Source of the DNA: Lachnospiraceae bacterium
GTDB taxonomy: Bacteria; Bacillota; Clostridia; Lachnospirales; Lachnospiraceae
Length of the DNA stretch: 51,859 nucleotides
Direction: 5' to 3'
Assembly: GCA_022788085.1 (NCBI GenBank)
Contig: JALEWA010000040.1
Coordinates: forward strand, 1-51,859
This document shows, one piece after another, positions 26,073 through 34,860 of the stretch. The first letter of the stretch is position 1; each line of letters begins with the position of its first letter. The translations under genes and the position numbers were made by a program. The notes beneath the pieces were generated by a model, which had not been told where the DNA came from, made no database searches, and worked only from the letters and a program-made list of their open reading frames with translations.

Positions 26073-26878
26073 ACCATACCCACTACTTTTCCTGCAATCA
26101 CACCAATAATAAGATAACACACAACAACAAGATAAGCGATATAATCTCTTCGTTCATAATGAAGAGGTTTCATCTTGGTACGGTGTTCACCACCCCGATA
26201 GCATCTTGCTTCCATCGCCATAGCAAGATCATTTGCTCTTCGAAAAGCTGATATAAAAAGTGGAACCAGTAACGGAACCATACTCTTTGCCTTTTTTATC
26301 AGATTTCCACTCTCAAAGTCAGCTCCCCTTGCAATCTGTGCCTTCATAATTTTATCTGTTTCTTCCAGAAGGATTGGAATAAAACGAAGAGCAATTGACA
26401 TCATCATAGCAATTTCATGAACCGGAAGTTTTATTTTCTTTAATGGACTCATCATCTTTTCCATACCATCGGTCAGATGATTCGGTGTTGTTGTTAATGT
26501 CATAACAGATGAACCAATTACCAGAAAAATCAACCGAACCGCCATCGCAACCGCTGTTTTGATACCTTCCCTGGTAATAGTCAGTTTCCAGACTGTTATC
26601 AGTGGCTCGCCAGGTGTCAGAAACATATTAAATATTACAGTAATCATAAGCAGAAAAACAATTGCTTTCATTCCTTTTACCATGAACTTAAACGGAACAT
26701 GGGAAAGCTTGATAATGATTGCGAGAAAAGTTGCAGCTACTACATATCCTGCTATGCCATCAAAAATAAATAAAGAAATAATATATATTATTGTAGTCGC
26801 CAGCTTGACTCTTGGATCTAATCTGTGAATAACAGAGTCAGTCTGGTAATATTGTCCAAGTGTAATATCTCTTAGCAT
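26069..26878 (-). CDS. ecfT: ECF transporter transmembrane T component
   Basis: 269 residues with five to six membrane segments (for example about 27-60, 65-85 and 105-125, plus one at the C-terminus near 245-265). The two cytoplasmic coupling motifs appear as ARG in AQIARGADFESG and as ARCYRGG near 220. EcfT joins the two ATPases to interchangeable substrate-binding S subunits for vitamin uptake; no S component is encoded here. Between ecfA2 and truA in the standard Firmicutes order. Confidence 0.95.
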   Translation of the reverse strand: MLRDITLGQYYQTDSVIHRLDPRVKLATTIIYIISLFIFDGIAGYVVAATFLAIIIKLSHVPFKFMVKGMKAIVFLLMITVIFNMFLTPGEPLITVWKLTITREGIKTAVAMAVRLIFLVIGSSVMTLTTTPNHLTDGMEKMMSPLKKIKLPVHEIAMMMSIALRFIPILLEETDKIMKAQIARGADFESGNLIKKAKSMVPLLVPLFISAFRRANDLAMAMEARCYRGGEHRTKMKPLHYERRDYIAYLVVVCYLIIGVIAGKVVGMV

Positions 26879-26890
26879 TTTCCTTACCCC

Positions 26891-27766
26891 TTATGTATTT
26901 TGCTGCTTACCTTGTGCGAGTTTCGTCAAATACTTCTTGATTTCTTCCTTTGCCTCATCAATTGTTGTCACATCATCATTGACTGCAATTCCATGCTCCT
27001 GCAAATCTTTCATTATATACGTAACCTGCGGAGCTGCAAGACCAACCTTCTCAAGATCCATATAGTGATGAAAGACCTCTCTTGGCTCATCATCATACAT
27101 AACACTGCCCTTATTCATGACAATAATTCTGTCCACATATTTTGCAACGTCATCCATGCTGTGTGACACCAGAATAACAGTGATTCCTGTTTCTTTCTTC
27201 AATTTTGCAACCTGATCCAGAATCTCATCTCTCCCCTTTGGATCAAGCCCTGCTGTTGGTTCATCAAGTATCAGTACCTCCGGCTTCATAGCAAGCACCC
27301 CGGCTATCGCTACACGTCTTTTCTGCCCCCCTGAAAGATCAAAAGGTGACTGATAGAAATAATCATCCTCTAATCCAACCAGTTTTAGCGCCTCATATGC
27401 ACGCAGTTGTACTTCCTTTTGTGAAAGTCCAAGATTTTTAGGTCCAAAACATACATCAGAAAATACATCTGTTTCAAACAATTGATGCTCCGGATATTGA
27501 AACACAAGACCAACTTTGCTTCTCAATCTTTTCTTATCAAATCCCTCACTATCAATATCCTCTCCATTAAAATAGATATTTCCACTCGTTGCCTTCATAA
27601 GCCCATTTAAATGCTGAACCAGGGTCGACTTTCCTGACCCTGTATGACCTATCAGACCAATAAACTGCCCATCCGGTATTACAAGGCTGACATCCTTTAA
27701 GGCTGCTACTGCCATTGCTGTATCTGCACCATATACATGACTTACGTGATCCATTATAATCGGCAT
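26891..27766 (-). CDS. ecfA2: ECF transporter ATPase A2
   Basis: 291 residues. Walker A GHTGSGKST, Q-loop VFQYPEHQLFE, ABC signature LSGGQKRRVAI, Walker B VLILDEPTAGLDP, and the H-loop histidine in ILVSHSMDD. It pairs with EcfA1 to drive vitamin import through EcfT and S subunits. Follows ecfA1 by 42 nt. Confidence 0.95.
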   Translation of the reverse strand: MPIIMDHVSHVYGADTAMAVAALKDVSLVIPDGQFIGLIGHTGSGKSTLVQHLNGLMKATSGNIYFNGEDIDSEGFDKKRLRSKVGLVFQYPEHQLFETDVFSDVCFGPKNLGLSQKEVQLRAYEALKLVGLEDDYFYQSPFDLSGGQKRRVAIAGVLAMKPEVLILDEPTAGLDPKGRDEILDQVAKLKKETGITVILVSHSMDDVAKYVDRIIVMNKGSVMYDDEPREVFHHYMDLEKVGLAAPQVTYIMKDLQEHGIAVNDDVTTIDEAKEEIKKYLTKLAQGKQQNT

Positions 27767-27808
27767 CTGTCATCCGTCCTTCCTATTACCATCTTCCTGA
27801 AATGATAA

Positions 27809-28681
27809 CTATACTCTATTTAATATCAATTCTTTACATTTCAGAATTGCATCACGAAACTCTTCTTTGGTAAGAATTCCTTCGGGAATAGGAAAACCTT
27901 CCTTACGTAGCTCATGTGCCAGAAGGGTTACCTGTGGCACATCCAGTCGAAGCTGTTTTAACTCATCAACACGCGAAAAAACTTCCTTAGGTGTTCCTTG
28001 AATCGTAACGCTTCCTTTATCCATAACATATACCTTATCCGCATAGATAACTTCTTCCATGTAATGTGTAATAAGAATGACTGTAATCTTCTCTACATCA
28101 TTCAGTGCTCTTACAGCTCTGATTACTTCTCTTCTTCCTTGCGGATCAAGCATCGCAGTAGGCTCATCCAAAATTATACATTTGGGATGCATAGCAATAA
28201 CGCCTGCTATAGATACTCTCTGTTTCTGTCCCCCGGAAAGTTTATTGGGAGAATATTTCCGAAATTCATACATTCCTACTGCTTTTAAGCTTTCCTCTAC
28301 TCTTTCCCATATTTCCCTGGTAGGAACACCCATATTTTCGGGTCCGAAACCTACATCCTCCTCAACGACCTGACCAATAATCTGATTGTCAGGATTCTGG
28401 AAAACCATTCCGGCAGTCTGTCTGATATCCCATACATTTTCCTCGTCCATGGTATCCTTGCCATCTACCCATACGGTACCCTCTGATGGATATAGAATGG
28501 CATTCATATGTTTTGCCAATGTTGACTTTCCAGAGCCATTATGCCCTAAAATCGCTACAAAATCTCCTTGCTTTATATCAAGGTTCACATCATCCACTGC
28601 CTTTGTAATGCCTTCTACATTACCTTCTTCATCTCTTCTGATATATTCAAATACCAAATCTTTTATTTTAATGATTCCCAT
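27809..28681 (-). CDS. ecfA1: ECF transporter ATPase A1
   Basis: 290 residues. Walker A GHNGSGKST, Q-loop VFQNPDNQI, signature LSGGQKQRVSI, Walker B CIILDEPTAMLDP, and H-loop ILITHYMEE. N-terminal insertion RRDEEGNVEGITKAV is typical of EcfA1. First gene of ecfA1-ecfA2-ecfT-truA, divergent from the M15 peptidase gene. Confidence 0.95.
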   Translation of the reverse strand: MGIIKIKDLVFEYIRRDEEGNVEGITKAVDDVNLDIKQGDFVAILGHNGSGKSTLAKHMNAILYPSEGTVWVDGKDTMDEENVWDIRQTAGMVFQNPDNQIIGQVVEEDVGFGPENMGVPTREIWERVEESLKAVGMYEFRKYSPNKLSGGQKQRVSIAGVIAMHPKCIILDEPTAMLDPQGRREVIRAVRALNDVEKITVILITHYMEEVIYADKVYVMDKGSVTIQGTPKEVFSRVDELKQLRLDVPQVTLLAHELRKEGFPIPEGILTKEEFRDAILKCKELILNRV

Positions 28682-28859
28682 ATTGTATCACCATTCTTTA
28701 TTACAACGTATCTGCTTTTCATAGCAAATACCCAAAAGCCCGTCTTTACTGCAAATTTACCTGTATTATTGTACTAAATTCAGAAAGCAAATACAAGACT
28801 GCATTTGGAAAGATAGCGTATCTTATTAATATCTGAAAGATAATCATATTTTATTCTTC

Positions 28860-28887
28860 TTGCAATCTAACTTGGAAATATTATAAT
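28860..28887 (+). promoter_or_regulatory. Predicted promoter of the M15 peptidase gene
   Basis: -35 TTGCAA (28860-28865), 16-nt spacer, -10 TATAAT (28882-28887), 38 bp before the start codon. Confidence 0.7.
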
Positions 28888-28924
28888 AGATGTACTATGA
28901 CTTGTTTTAGAAAGGCTCTTATTC

Positions 28925-29809
28925 ATGAAAAATAAAAATATAATACTATCTGCTCTTATTTTATGTTCTTTATTACTATTTTTATTTCTTTTGGTATCTA
29001 TGGATAGTCAGAAAGATTCCTCTGATGCAGCTTATGAAGAACCAACCTCTAGCGAATTACCTGCTTTCTCTTCTGAAATGGCTATGACAGAAGTTGGTTC
29101 CAGTGAATCTTCAATCTCTGACGATATTCTCACAACAGATGAATCCGTATCTTTTGAGGAACTGACGGAATCCCCATTACAACAGGAACTTTCTGAAGAT
29201 ATCCCCCCGGAACGAGTTTCCTATATGCCAGATTTTTATTATGAACCTCTTTCTGATGAAATGATTAATAAAATATATGGAATCTCATACAAAGCTGATT
29301 GCCCTGTTCCATATGAAGATTTGCGCTATGTTCATATTCTCCATATTAACTTCAATAATGAAATTATGGAAGGAGAACTTATATGCCATCGTGATGTGGC
29401 ACAGGATATGGTTGAGATATTTTATGAATTATATGTGCAAAATTATCAAATTGAAAAAGTCAGACTTATTGATGAATATGGTGCAGATGACAAGCTTTCC
29501 ATGATAGATAATAATACTTCCTGCTTCAACTATCGTACAGTAGAAGGAACAAACAGCATATCTAAGCATGGACTTGGGCTTGCTATCGATATAAACCCTT
29601 TTTATAATCCATATGTGACGAAAAATAACGATGGAACTGACTACATTTCTCCTCCTGGAAGCGAATCCTTTGTAGACAGGAATAAGGATTTTGCACACAA
29701 AATAACTGAGGATGACTTATGTTATCAGCTTTTTACAGAACACGGTTTCCTTTGGGGCGGTCATTGGAAATATACAAAAGATTACCAACACTTCTATAAA
29801 GAACCTTAA
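28925..29809 (+). CDS. M15-family D-Ala-D-Ala carboxypeptidase-like protein
   Basis: 294 residues. N-terminal signal anchor (about 6-25), then an acidic Ser-rich linker to about residue 100. The C-terminal peptidase domain has zinc ligands H215 and D222 in SKHGLGLAIDIN and H289 in YQHFY, matching the M15 pattern. Predicted to act on peptidoglycan stem peptides outside the membrane. Its stop codon overlaps by 3 bp the stop of the convergent J-domain gene, with no terminator between them. Confidence 0.85.
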   Translation: MKNKNIILSALILCSLLLFLFLLVSMDSQKDSSDAAYEEPTSSELPAFSSEMAMTEVGSSESSISDDILTTDESVSFEELTESPLQQELSEDIPPERVSYMPDFYYEPLSDEMINKIYGISYKADCPVPYEDLRYVHILHINFNNEIMEGELICHRDVAQDMVEIFYELYVQNYQIEKVRLIDEYGADDKLSMIDNNTSCFNYRTVEGTNSISKHGLGLAIDINPFYNPYVTKNNDGTDYISPPGSESFVDRNKDFAHKITEDDLCYQLFTEHGFLWGGHWKYTKDYQHFYKEP

Positions 29810-30381
29810 ATTTTATGCAGGGATTCTTTTCCCTGCTTTTGCTCTTTTTCTTCGTTGATACGTTGTTGCATAAATGCCTGATAGAGTTTCCTTCGATTCT
29901 CTGCTTCTTTCTTCTCTTTATCCTTTTCTATTTGACGTCTGATTGTTTCTGCAAGCCATATCGCTCTTATTTTTTCAAGTGCCTCTTCTTCCTTTGTCCT
30001 TTGCTTTATTTCTGTTCTTGGACGCTGTACAGGCATAGTCTTTCTAGCCTGTTTTTTGACTGAATCATCCCTCATGGCTGCTTTTTTTCGCTCTTCCTCG
30101 AAATATTTCTGCTTGCGGTATTGTTCACGGAGTTGTGCATCTGTCTGAAAAATCCGAGGCTGACGTATCGCAGGAACATTATATGGATGGGTCAGTAAAT
30201 ACTCATATGCTTCCTGTATCCTGCTATACATTTCTCTCGTATCGATCTGTATATTTGCATCCGGATGATATCGTTTAACCATCAAACGATATGCTTTTTT
30301 GATTTCTTCTTCCGTTGCATTTTCTCTAATTGCCAAATATCTACATGCTTCTTGTCGTGACAAGATATGATTTTCTCTCAT
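29806..30381 (-). CDS. J-domain protein, divergent DnaJ-like
   Basis: 191 residues. N-terminal J domain about 8-68 with the HPD motif at 39-41 (KRYHPDANI), so it should stimulate an Hsp70 ATPase. The rest (about 85-191) is highly charged, Lys/Arg/Glu-rich and predicted helical; there is no Gly/Phe region or zinc finger, so it is not canonical DnaJ. Located after the rplQ terminator in the same orientation; client unknown. Confidence 0.8.
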   Translation of the reverse strand: MRENHILSRQEACRYLAIRENATEEEIKKAYRLMVKRYHPDANIQIDTREMYSRIQEAYEYLLTHPYNVPAIRQPRIFQTDAQLREQYRKQKYFEEERKKAAMRDDSVKKQARKTMPVQRPRTEIKQRTKEEEALEKIRAIWLAETIRRQIEKDKEKKEAENRRKLYQAFMQQRINEEKEQKQGKESLHKI

Positions 30382-30514
30382 AATTTCCTGCCTTTTTCTT
30401 TATTCCTTCATAAGTTGTCCAACTTTACATAATATTATACCTAATCCTCATTAAATCTTCAAGGTGAATTGTACAGGTACAGTACAGCACAAGCTATAAG
30501 TATTTTTTACATAG

Positions 30515-30542
30515 AAAAAACCACACTATGACAGTGTGGTTC
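30515..30542 (-). terminator. Terminator after rplQ
   Basis: AACCACACT and AGTGTGGTT form a 9-bp stem with loop ATGAC. On the - strand TTTTTTC follows. It marks the end of the alpha operon. Confidence 0.9.
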
Positions 30543-30563
30543 ATTCTATTCTATAATCTCTTA

Positions 30564-31100
30564 TTATACTAACTCAAGTACAACTTCCATTGCGCCATCA
30601 CCCTTACGCTGACCAATCTTGATGATTCTTGTATAACCACCATTACGTCCAGCATACTTTGGTGCGATTTCATCGAAGAGCTTTGTTACAAGATCAACTT
30701 CCTTAGTATTTCTCTTCTTTCCAGCATTCTCAGTTGGAACTTCTGTTACAGAGTATAATACTTTGAGCATCTGTCTTCTTGCATGAAGTCTGGAAGGAAG
30801 ATCCTTCTTGATTTCCTTTTCTACTTCTTCGTAAACAGTCACTTTCTTACCGTCTACTACTTCTTTCACTCTCTTACCGTCCTTGTCCTTCTTGGCAACC
30901 TTAGCTGTAACCTTAACCATTTCAAAGTTATCCTTTTCCTTTACAGCTAATGCAATTATGCCTTCAGCAATCTTCTGAACTTCCTTTGCCTTTGCTTCTG
31001 TAGTAACAATCTTACCCTTGTATAAAAGGCTTGTTACCTGATTTCTTAATAATGCTTTTCTCTGACTGGATGTTCTTCCGAGTTTTCTATAACCTGCCAT
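30564..31100 (-). CDS. rplQ: 50S ribosomal protein L17 with insertion
   Basis: 178 residues against about 120 in Bacillus. The N-terminus ([20 protein letters not shown]) and C-terminus ([20 protein letters not shown]) are normal. Residues about 57-105 are an extra Lys/Glu/Val-rich segment inserted before LHARRQ. The insertion keeps frame and resembles a lineage-specific extension rather than a fusion. Last gene of the alpha operon, 194 nt after rpoA. Confidence 0.96.
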   Translation of the reverse strand: MAGYRKLGRTSSQRKALLRNQVTSLLYKGKIVTTEAKAKEVQKIAEGIIALAVKEKDNFEMVKVTAKVAKKDKDGKRVKEVVDGKKVTVYEEVEKEIKKDLPSRLHARRQMLKVLYSVTEVPTENAGKKRNTKEVDLVTKLFDEIAPKYAGRNGGYTRIIKIGQRKGDGAMEVVLELV

Positions 31101-31132
31101 ATTTGGCTCCTTTCACTCGAGGACATTTTCTC

Positions 31133-31151
31133 TACATTACCTTTATGTAGA
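31133..31151 (-). other. Hairpin upstream of rplQ
   Basis: CTACAT and ATGTAG (6-bp stem, 7-nt loop) without a T run, within the 194-nt rpoA-rplQ spacer. The spacer also holds an imperfect direct repeat at 31168-31190 and 31230-31250. Confidence 0.35.
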
Positions 31152-31294
31152 CTACCCTCATTTTGTGGAACAAATGACAATGCACTTTGGACTTACTTAT
31201 CAAATGTTAATTAATAACTCCATTTATGAGAACAATTGCGAACACTTTGGAATTACCGCAACTGTCTTAATTAAATCTTCTGCTCTCCTAAAGA

Positions 31295-32260
31295 TTATTC
31301 CTCTGAAGGGTTTAACTGAAGACCTAATTCCTTTAACTTTGCTAATACTTCATCTAATGACTTACGTCCTAAGTTACGAACCTTCATCATATCTTCTGAA
31401 GTCTTATTAGTTAATTCTTCTACAGTATTGATACCTGCTCTCTTTAAGCAGTTATAAGAACGAACAGATAACTCTAATTCATCGATACTCATTTCAAGTA
31501 CCTTTTCCTTCTCGTCATCTTCCTTCTCAATCATGACTTCTGCGTTCTTTGCATTTTCTGAAAGATTGATAAATAATTTAAGGTGCTCGCTTAATACCTT
31601 AGCAGCAAGACTTACTGCTTCATCCGGAGCAAGCGTTGCATCAGTATACACATCTAATGTCAATTTATCATAATCAGTAATCTGACCTACACGGGTATTT
31701 TCAACAGTAACATTTACTCTCTCAACCGGAGTAAAAATGGAATCTACTGCAATAACACCAATTGGCAAATCCTCACTCTTGTTCTTATCAGCGCTGATAT
31801 ATCCTCTTCCCTTGGAAATCATAATTTCCATGTAAAGCTTACTATCTTTGCCACCATTCAGAGTTGCAATTACCTGATCAGGATTCATGATTTCGATATC
31901 CTGGTCAACCTGAATATCTGATGCTCTAACAACACCTTCACCTTCAAAGTCGATAATAGCTTTTTTAATTTCATCTGTTTCACAGCTGTTCTTGATAGCC
32001 AGACTCTTAAGATTCATAATGATTTCAGTAACATCTTCCTTTACTCCTGGAATAGAACTGAATTCATGTAAAACACCATCAATCTTAACCTGACTTACAG
32101 CTGCACCGGGTAAGGAAGCAAGCATAATTCTTCTAAGAGAATTACCTAGTGTAATTCCATAGCCTCTTTCTAAAGGTTCTACTACAAATCTACCGTACCT
32201 TTTGTCTTCAGAGATTTCCGCCACTTCAATGTTCGGACTGTCAAAATCAAATGCTAACAC
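31295..32260 (-). CDS. rpoA: RNA polymerase alpha subunit
   Basis: 321 residues. N-terminal dimerisation domain ([33 protein letters not shown]), then a linker rich in Glu/Lys near 235-255. The C-terminal DNA-binding domain follows ([19 protein letters not shown] and [12 protein letters not shown]). Sits in the alpha operon after rpsD. Confidence 0.98.
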   Translation of the reverse strand: MLAFDFDSPNIEVAEISEDKRYGRFVVEPLERGYGITLGNSLRRIMLASLPGAAVSQVKIDGVLHEFSSIPGVKEDVTEIIMNLKSLAIKNSCETDEIKKAIIDFEGEGVVRASDIQVDQDIEIMNPDQVIATLNGGKDSKLYMEIMISKGRGYISADKNKSEDLPIGVIAVDSIFTPVERVNVTVENTRVGQITDYDKLTLDVYTDATLAPDEAVSLAAKVLSEHLKLFINLSENAKNAEVMIEKEDDEKEKVLEMSIDELELSVRSYNCLKRAGINTVEELTNKTSEDMMKVRNLGRKSLDEVLAKLKELGLQLNPSEE

Positions 32261-32301
32261 TGTAAATACCCTCCTTTATGAATGTGATGTTATAAGGTCG
32301 A

Positions 32302-32333
32302 TAATAGAAAGTACGCACGCGCACTTTCTATTA
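32302..32333. other. Intercistronic hairpin between rpsD and rpoA
   Basis: TAATAGAAAGT (32302-32312) and ACTTTCTATTA (32323-32333) form a perfect 11-bp stem around a GC-rich 10-nt loop. No T run follows on the - strand, so it is not an intrinsic terminator; mRNA processing or stability is possible. Confidence 0.5.
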
Positions 32334-32351
32334 CCAAAAATAAGATGCTAA

Positions 32352-32945
32352 TTATTTAGAATATAATTCGACGATAAGCATTTCGTCTACAGGAACATCA
32401 ATTGCTTCTCTTGTAGGAAGCTCTTTAACTGTTCCCTTGAAGTTTTCCTGATCTACATCAATCCATTCAGGAACTAATCTACCGTTAGTTACTTCTGCGA
32501 TATCTTTGAATCTCTGCATACTTACAGACTTCTCTTTGATTTCAATCACATCGCCAGCGCTGATTAAATATGATGGAACGTTTACGCACTTTCCATTTAC
32601 TAATACATGCTTATGATCTACAACCTGTCTAGCTTCTTTTCTTGTTCTTGCGAAGCCCATTCTGAAGACAACATTGTCAAGTCTTCTCTCAAGAAGAATC
32701 ATAAGATTTTCACCAGTCATGCCCTTCATTCTATCAGCCTTCTCATAGTAATTACGGAATGGCTTCTCAAGAACGCCGTAGATGAACTTAGCTTTCTGCT
32801 TCTCTCTTAACTGAAGACCATACTCGCTCATCTTCTTGCCAGCTCTTGCTGACTTTCTATTAGACTTCTTATCATATCCTAAGAATACAGGATCCAAATC
32901 AAGAGATCTGCATCTTTTAAGTACAGGAACTCTATTAACTGCCAT
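32352..32945 (-). CDS. rpsD: 30S ribosomal protein S4
   Basis: 197 residues. N-terminal CRSLDLDP region lacks the zinc-cysteine cluster (only one Cys near the start), so this is the zinc-free form. The S4 RNA-binding domain is near 90-150 ([34 protein letters not shown]). S4 nucleates 30S assembly and is often a translational regulator of alpha-operon genes. Follows rpsK by 17 nt. Confidence 0.97.
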   Translation of the reverse strand: MAVNRVPVLKRCRSLDLDPVFLGYDKKSNRKSARAGKKMSEYGLQLREKQKAKFIYGVLEKPFRNYYEKADRMKGMTGENLMILLERRLDNVVFRMGFARTRKEARQVVDHKHVLVNGKCVNVPSYLISAGDVIEIKEKSVSMQRFKDIAEVTNGRLVPEWIDVDQENFKGTVKELPTREAIDVPVDEMLIVELYSK

Positions 32946-32962
32946 GTTTTTATCCTCCTAAA

Positions 32963-33358
32963 TTAAACTCTACGACGCTTTGGTGGACGACATCCGTTAT
33001 GTGGAACCGGTGTTACATCCTTGATACTGGTTACTTCAAGACCACATGCCTGAAGTGCACGAATTGCAGCTTCTCTACCTGAACCAGGGCCCTTAACCAT
33101 AACATCTACAGACTTTAAACCATGTACTAAAGCTGCCTTTGTAGCTGTTTCAGCTGCCATCTGAGCAGCATATGGAGTAGATTTCTTTGAACCTCTAAAT
33201 CCCAGACCACCTGCACTAGCCCATGAAAGAGCATTTCCTTCATTATCTGTCAATGTAACAATTGTATTGTTAAAAGAAGACTGGATATGTGCCTGTCCGC
33301 GTTCAACGTTTTTCTTAACGCGCTTTTTTGTCACTTTTTTTGTAACTTTCTTAGCCAT
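32963..33358 (-). CDS. rpsK: 30S ribosomal protein S11
   Basis: 131 residues; [34 protein letters not shown] and the C-terminal [13 protein letters not shown] are diagnostic. Lysine-rich N-terminal extension ([15 protein letters not shown]). Alpha operon, between rpsM and rpsD. Confidence 0.98.
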   Translation of the reverse strand: MAKKVTKKVTKKRVKKNVERGQAHIQSSFNNTIVTLTDNEGNALSWASAGGLGFRGSKKSTPYAAQMAAETATKAALVHGLKSVDVMVKGPGSGREAAIRALQACGLEVTSIKDVTPVPHNGCRPPKRRRV

Positions 33359-33454
33359 TTTTAAACTAACCTACTTTCTCAATTAAACTTTGTGTTACCT
33401 GTTTGCATATGGAATCAACATTCCATACATGGAACAACTCAGCTACAGCCGAGC

Positions 33455-33823
33455 TTATTTCTTCTTATTTGCTACTGTTCTCTTAGGACCTTTTCTTGTT
33501 CTGGCATTTGTCTTAGTCTTCTGACCACGAACAGGAAGTCCCTTTCTATGACGGATACCACGATAGCATCCAATTTCCTGTAATCTCTTGATATTAAGAG
33601 CGATTTCTCTTCTAAGATCACCTTCTACAAGGTAGTTCTCGTCGATAACAGCGCTAATTGCCTTAACATCATCATCTGTTAAATCTCTTACACGAGTATC
33701 AGGGTTTACACCTGCCTGTGCTAAGATCTTATCAGCACTTACTCTACCGATTCCGTAGATGTAAGTTAAACCGATTTCTACACGTTTTTCTCTTGGTAAG
33801 TCAACACCAGCGATACGAGCCAT
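33455..33823 (-). CDS. rpsM: 30S ribosomal protein S13
   Basis: 122 residues; [20 protein letters not shown], the helix-two-turn-helix region and [19 protein letters not shown] at the C-terminus, which approaches the P-site tRNA. GGAGG precedes the ATG. Unusually, 333 bp separate it from rpmJ, holding a train of hairpins. Confidence 0.98.
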   Translation of the reverse strand: MARIAGVDLPREKRVEIGLTYIYGIGRVSADKILAQAGVNPDTRVRDLTDDDVKAISAVIDENYLVEGDLRREIALNIKRLQEIGCYRGIRHRKGLPVRGQKTKTNARTRKGPKRTVANKKK

Positions 33824-33896
33824 GTTAAAATTCCTCCATTTTGCTTTGTAACAAGATTATCTCTCATTACATGATTAATAGTAAACTAATTGATTG

Positions 33897-34012
33897 GGGT
33901 ACTATATATACCCGATCGGATATCTATCCGATTTGTCCGATACTACATCGGCATCTGGTTAACCAGATGTTGGCAGGCAGTCTCATTTTTCCCGCCACGT
34001 TTCCTGCGAAAC
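33897..34012 (-). ncRNA. Train of six adjacent hairpins between rpmJ and rpsM
   Basis: In - strand order: GUUUC-GCAG-GAAAC (34012-33999), GGCGGG/CCUGCC (33996-33991 with 33977-33972), CAUCUGG-UUAA-CCAGAUG (33969-33952), CCGAU/AUCGG (33951-33937), AUCGGAU-AGAU-AUCCGAU (33932-33915) and GGGUA/UACCC (33913-33897). Spacers are 0-4 nt. The G-U pair in the second stem would be an A-C mismatch on the + strand, favouring RNA from the - strand. Function unknown; a ribosomal-protein-binding leader is possible. Confidence 0.6.
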
Positions 34013-34042
34013 TTTTCTCGGTATCAAGAAGTAAACACACGA

Positions 34043-34070
34043 CAAATTCTTTTTATATCTGTCATATATT
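34043..34070 (-). promoter_or_regulatory. Weak candidate promoter upstream of the hairpin train
   Basis: On the - strand, TTTACT, 16-nt spacer, TATAAA lies just upstream of the hairpins, within the rpmJ-rpsM gap. It would allow rpsM-rplQ to be transcribed separately. Match is only moderate (4/6 and 5/6) and coordinates are approximate. Confidence 0.3.
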
Positions 34071-34156
34071 CATAGTAAATATTCTTTTGACGGATATCTT
34101 TTGATATATAAGAATACTTACATCAGCCGCACATCTTAATAGCACAAGAGTAATAA

Positions 34157-34270
34157 TTAACCCTGTACCTGTTTGTGTTTAGGATTTTCACAGATTACTC
34201 TGATTTTTCCTTTTCTCTTGATAATCTTGCATTTTTCGCAAATAGGTTTTACTGATGATCTAACTTTCAT
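34157..34270 (-). CDS. rpmJ: 50S ribosomal protein L36
   Basis: 37 residues, standard length: [20 protein letters not shown], then [11 protein letters not shown]. The zinc ligands C11, C14, C27 and H32 are present, so this is the zinc-binding form. GGAGGG precedes the ATG at 34270. Lies 75 nt after infA. Confidence 0.97.
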   Translation of the reverse strand: MKVRSSVKPICEKCKIIKRKGKIRVICENPKHKQVQG

Positions 34271-34345
34271 GTTAAACCCTCCTTTCAAAAAGACCGTTTT
34301 ACATTATAGCATGCAACTACAATAATTGCAAGCCCTAAACTTAAT

Positions 34346-34564
34346 TTATTTATCTCTCCAAATGATTCTTCCTTTTGATAAATCATATGGGGATAATTCT
34401 AATGTTACTTTATCGCCCGGTAAGATACGAATGAAATTCTGTCTTAACTTTCCACTGATATGGGCGAGTACCTTATGACCATTTTCAAGCTCTACCTGAA
34501 ACATGGTATTGGGAAGCTTTTCAACAACAGTTCCTTCAATTTCAATTACATCAGACTTTGACAT
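34346..34564 (-). CDS. infA: Translation initiation factor IF-1
   Basis: 72 residues, the family length; S1-like OB fold with [41 protein letters not shown] and GRIIWRDK segments. Starts in a TAATG overlap with the stop of the upstream KOW gene, with GGAGG before it. Confidence 0.97.
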   Translation of the reverse strand: MSKSDVIEIEGTVVEKLPNTMFQVELENGHKVLAHISGKLRQNFIRILPGDKVTLELSPYDLSKGRIIWRDK

Positions 34565-34830
34565 TATTTTACCTCCTGAATGTCCTTACTATATAACTTT
34601 ATCGTTCTCTTAATTGATTCATTCGTTACTGATTGCAATGCATCGCCTGCAATCTGATTGGATATATTTCTTTTTATATATTGTATATGTTTCTTATTTT
34701 TCTTTTTGGGATTTTCAAGTGGTCTGCTATTACCGTCAGATAACCATAAAAAATCCTTTTCTTCTTTGATGATAACGTATAGTTTTCCTTTATCATGCCC
34801 TGCAAGAGAATATGCTAATAAACCTGTCAT
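34564..34830 (-). CDS. KOW-domain RNA-binding protein
   Basis: 88 residues from ATG 34830 (AAAGGG about 10 nt upstream); ATG 34842 is an alternative but too close to that site. The N-terminal 35 residues ([19 protein letters not shown]) form a KOW/L14e-like fold. The rest is basic ([15 protein letters not shown]). A gene of this kind between map and infA is common in clostridia; its role, possibly in ribosome or mRNA binding, is unproven. Overlaps infA by one base. Confidence 0.75.
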   Translation of the reverse strand: MTGLLAYSLAGHDKGKLYVIIKEEKDFLWLSDGNSRPLENPKKKNKKHIQYIKRNISNQIAGDALQSVTNESIKRTIKLYSKDIQEVK

Positions 34831-34860
34831 ATAAATAACCATGCCCTTTCACATCATTCT

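Noticed and set aside
34090..34113. Plus-strand promoter (TTGACG...AAGAAT) in the rpmJ-rpsM gap
   Set aside because: Weak -10 and no plus-strand gene downstream.
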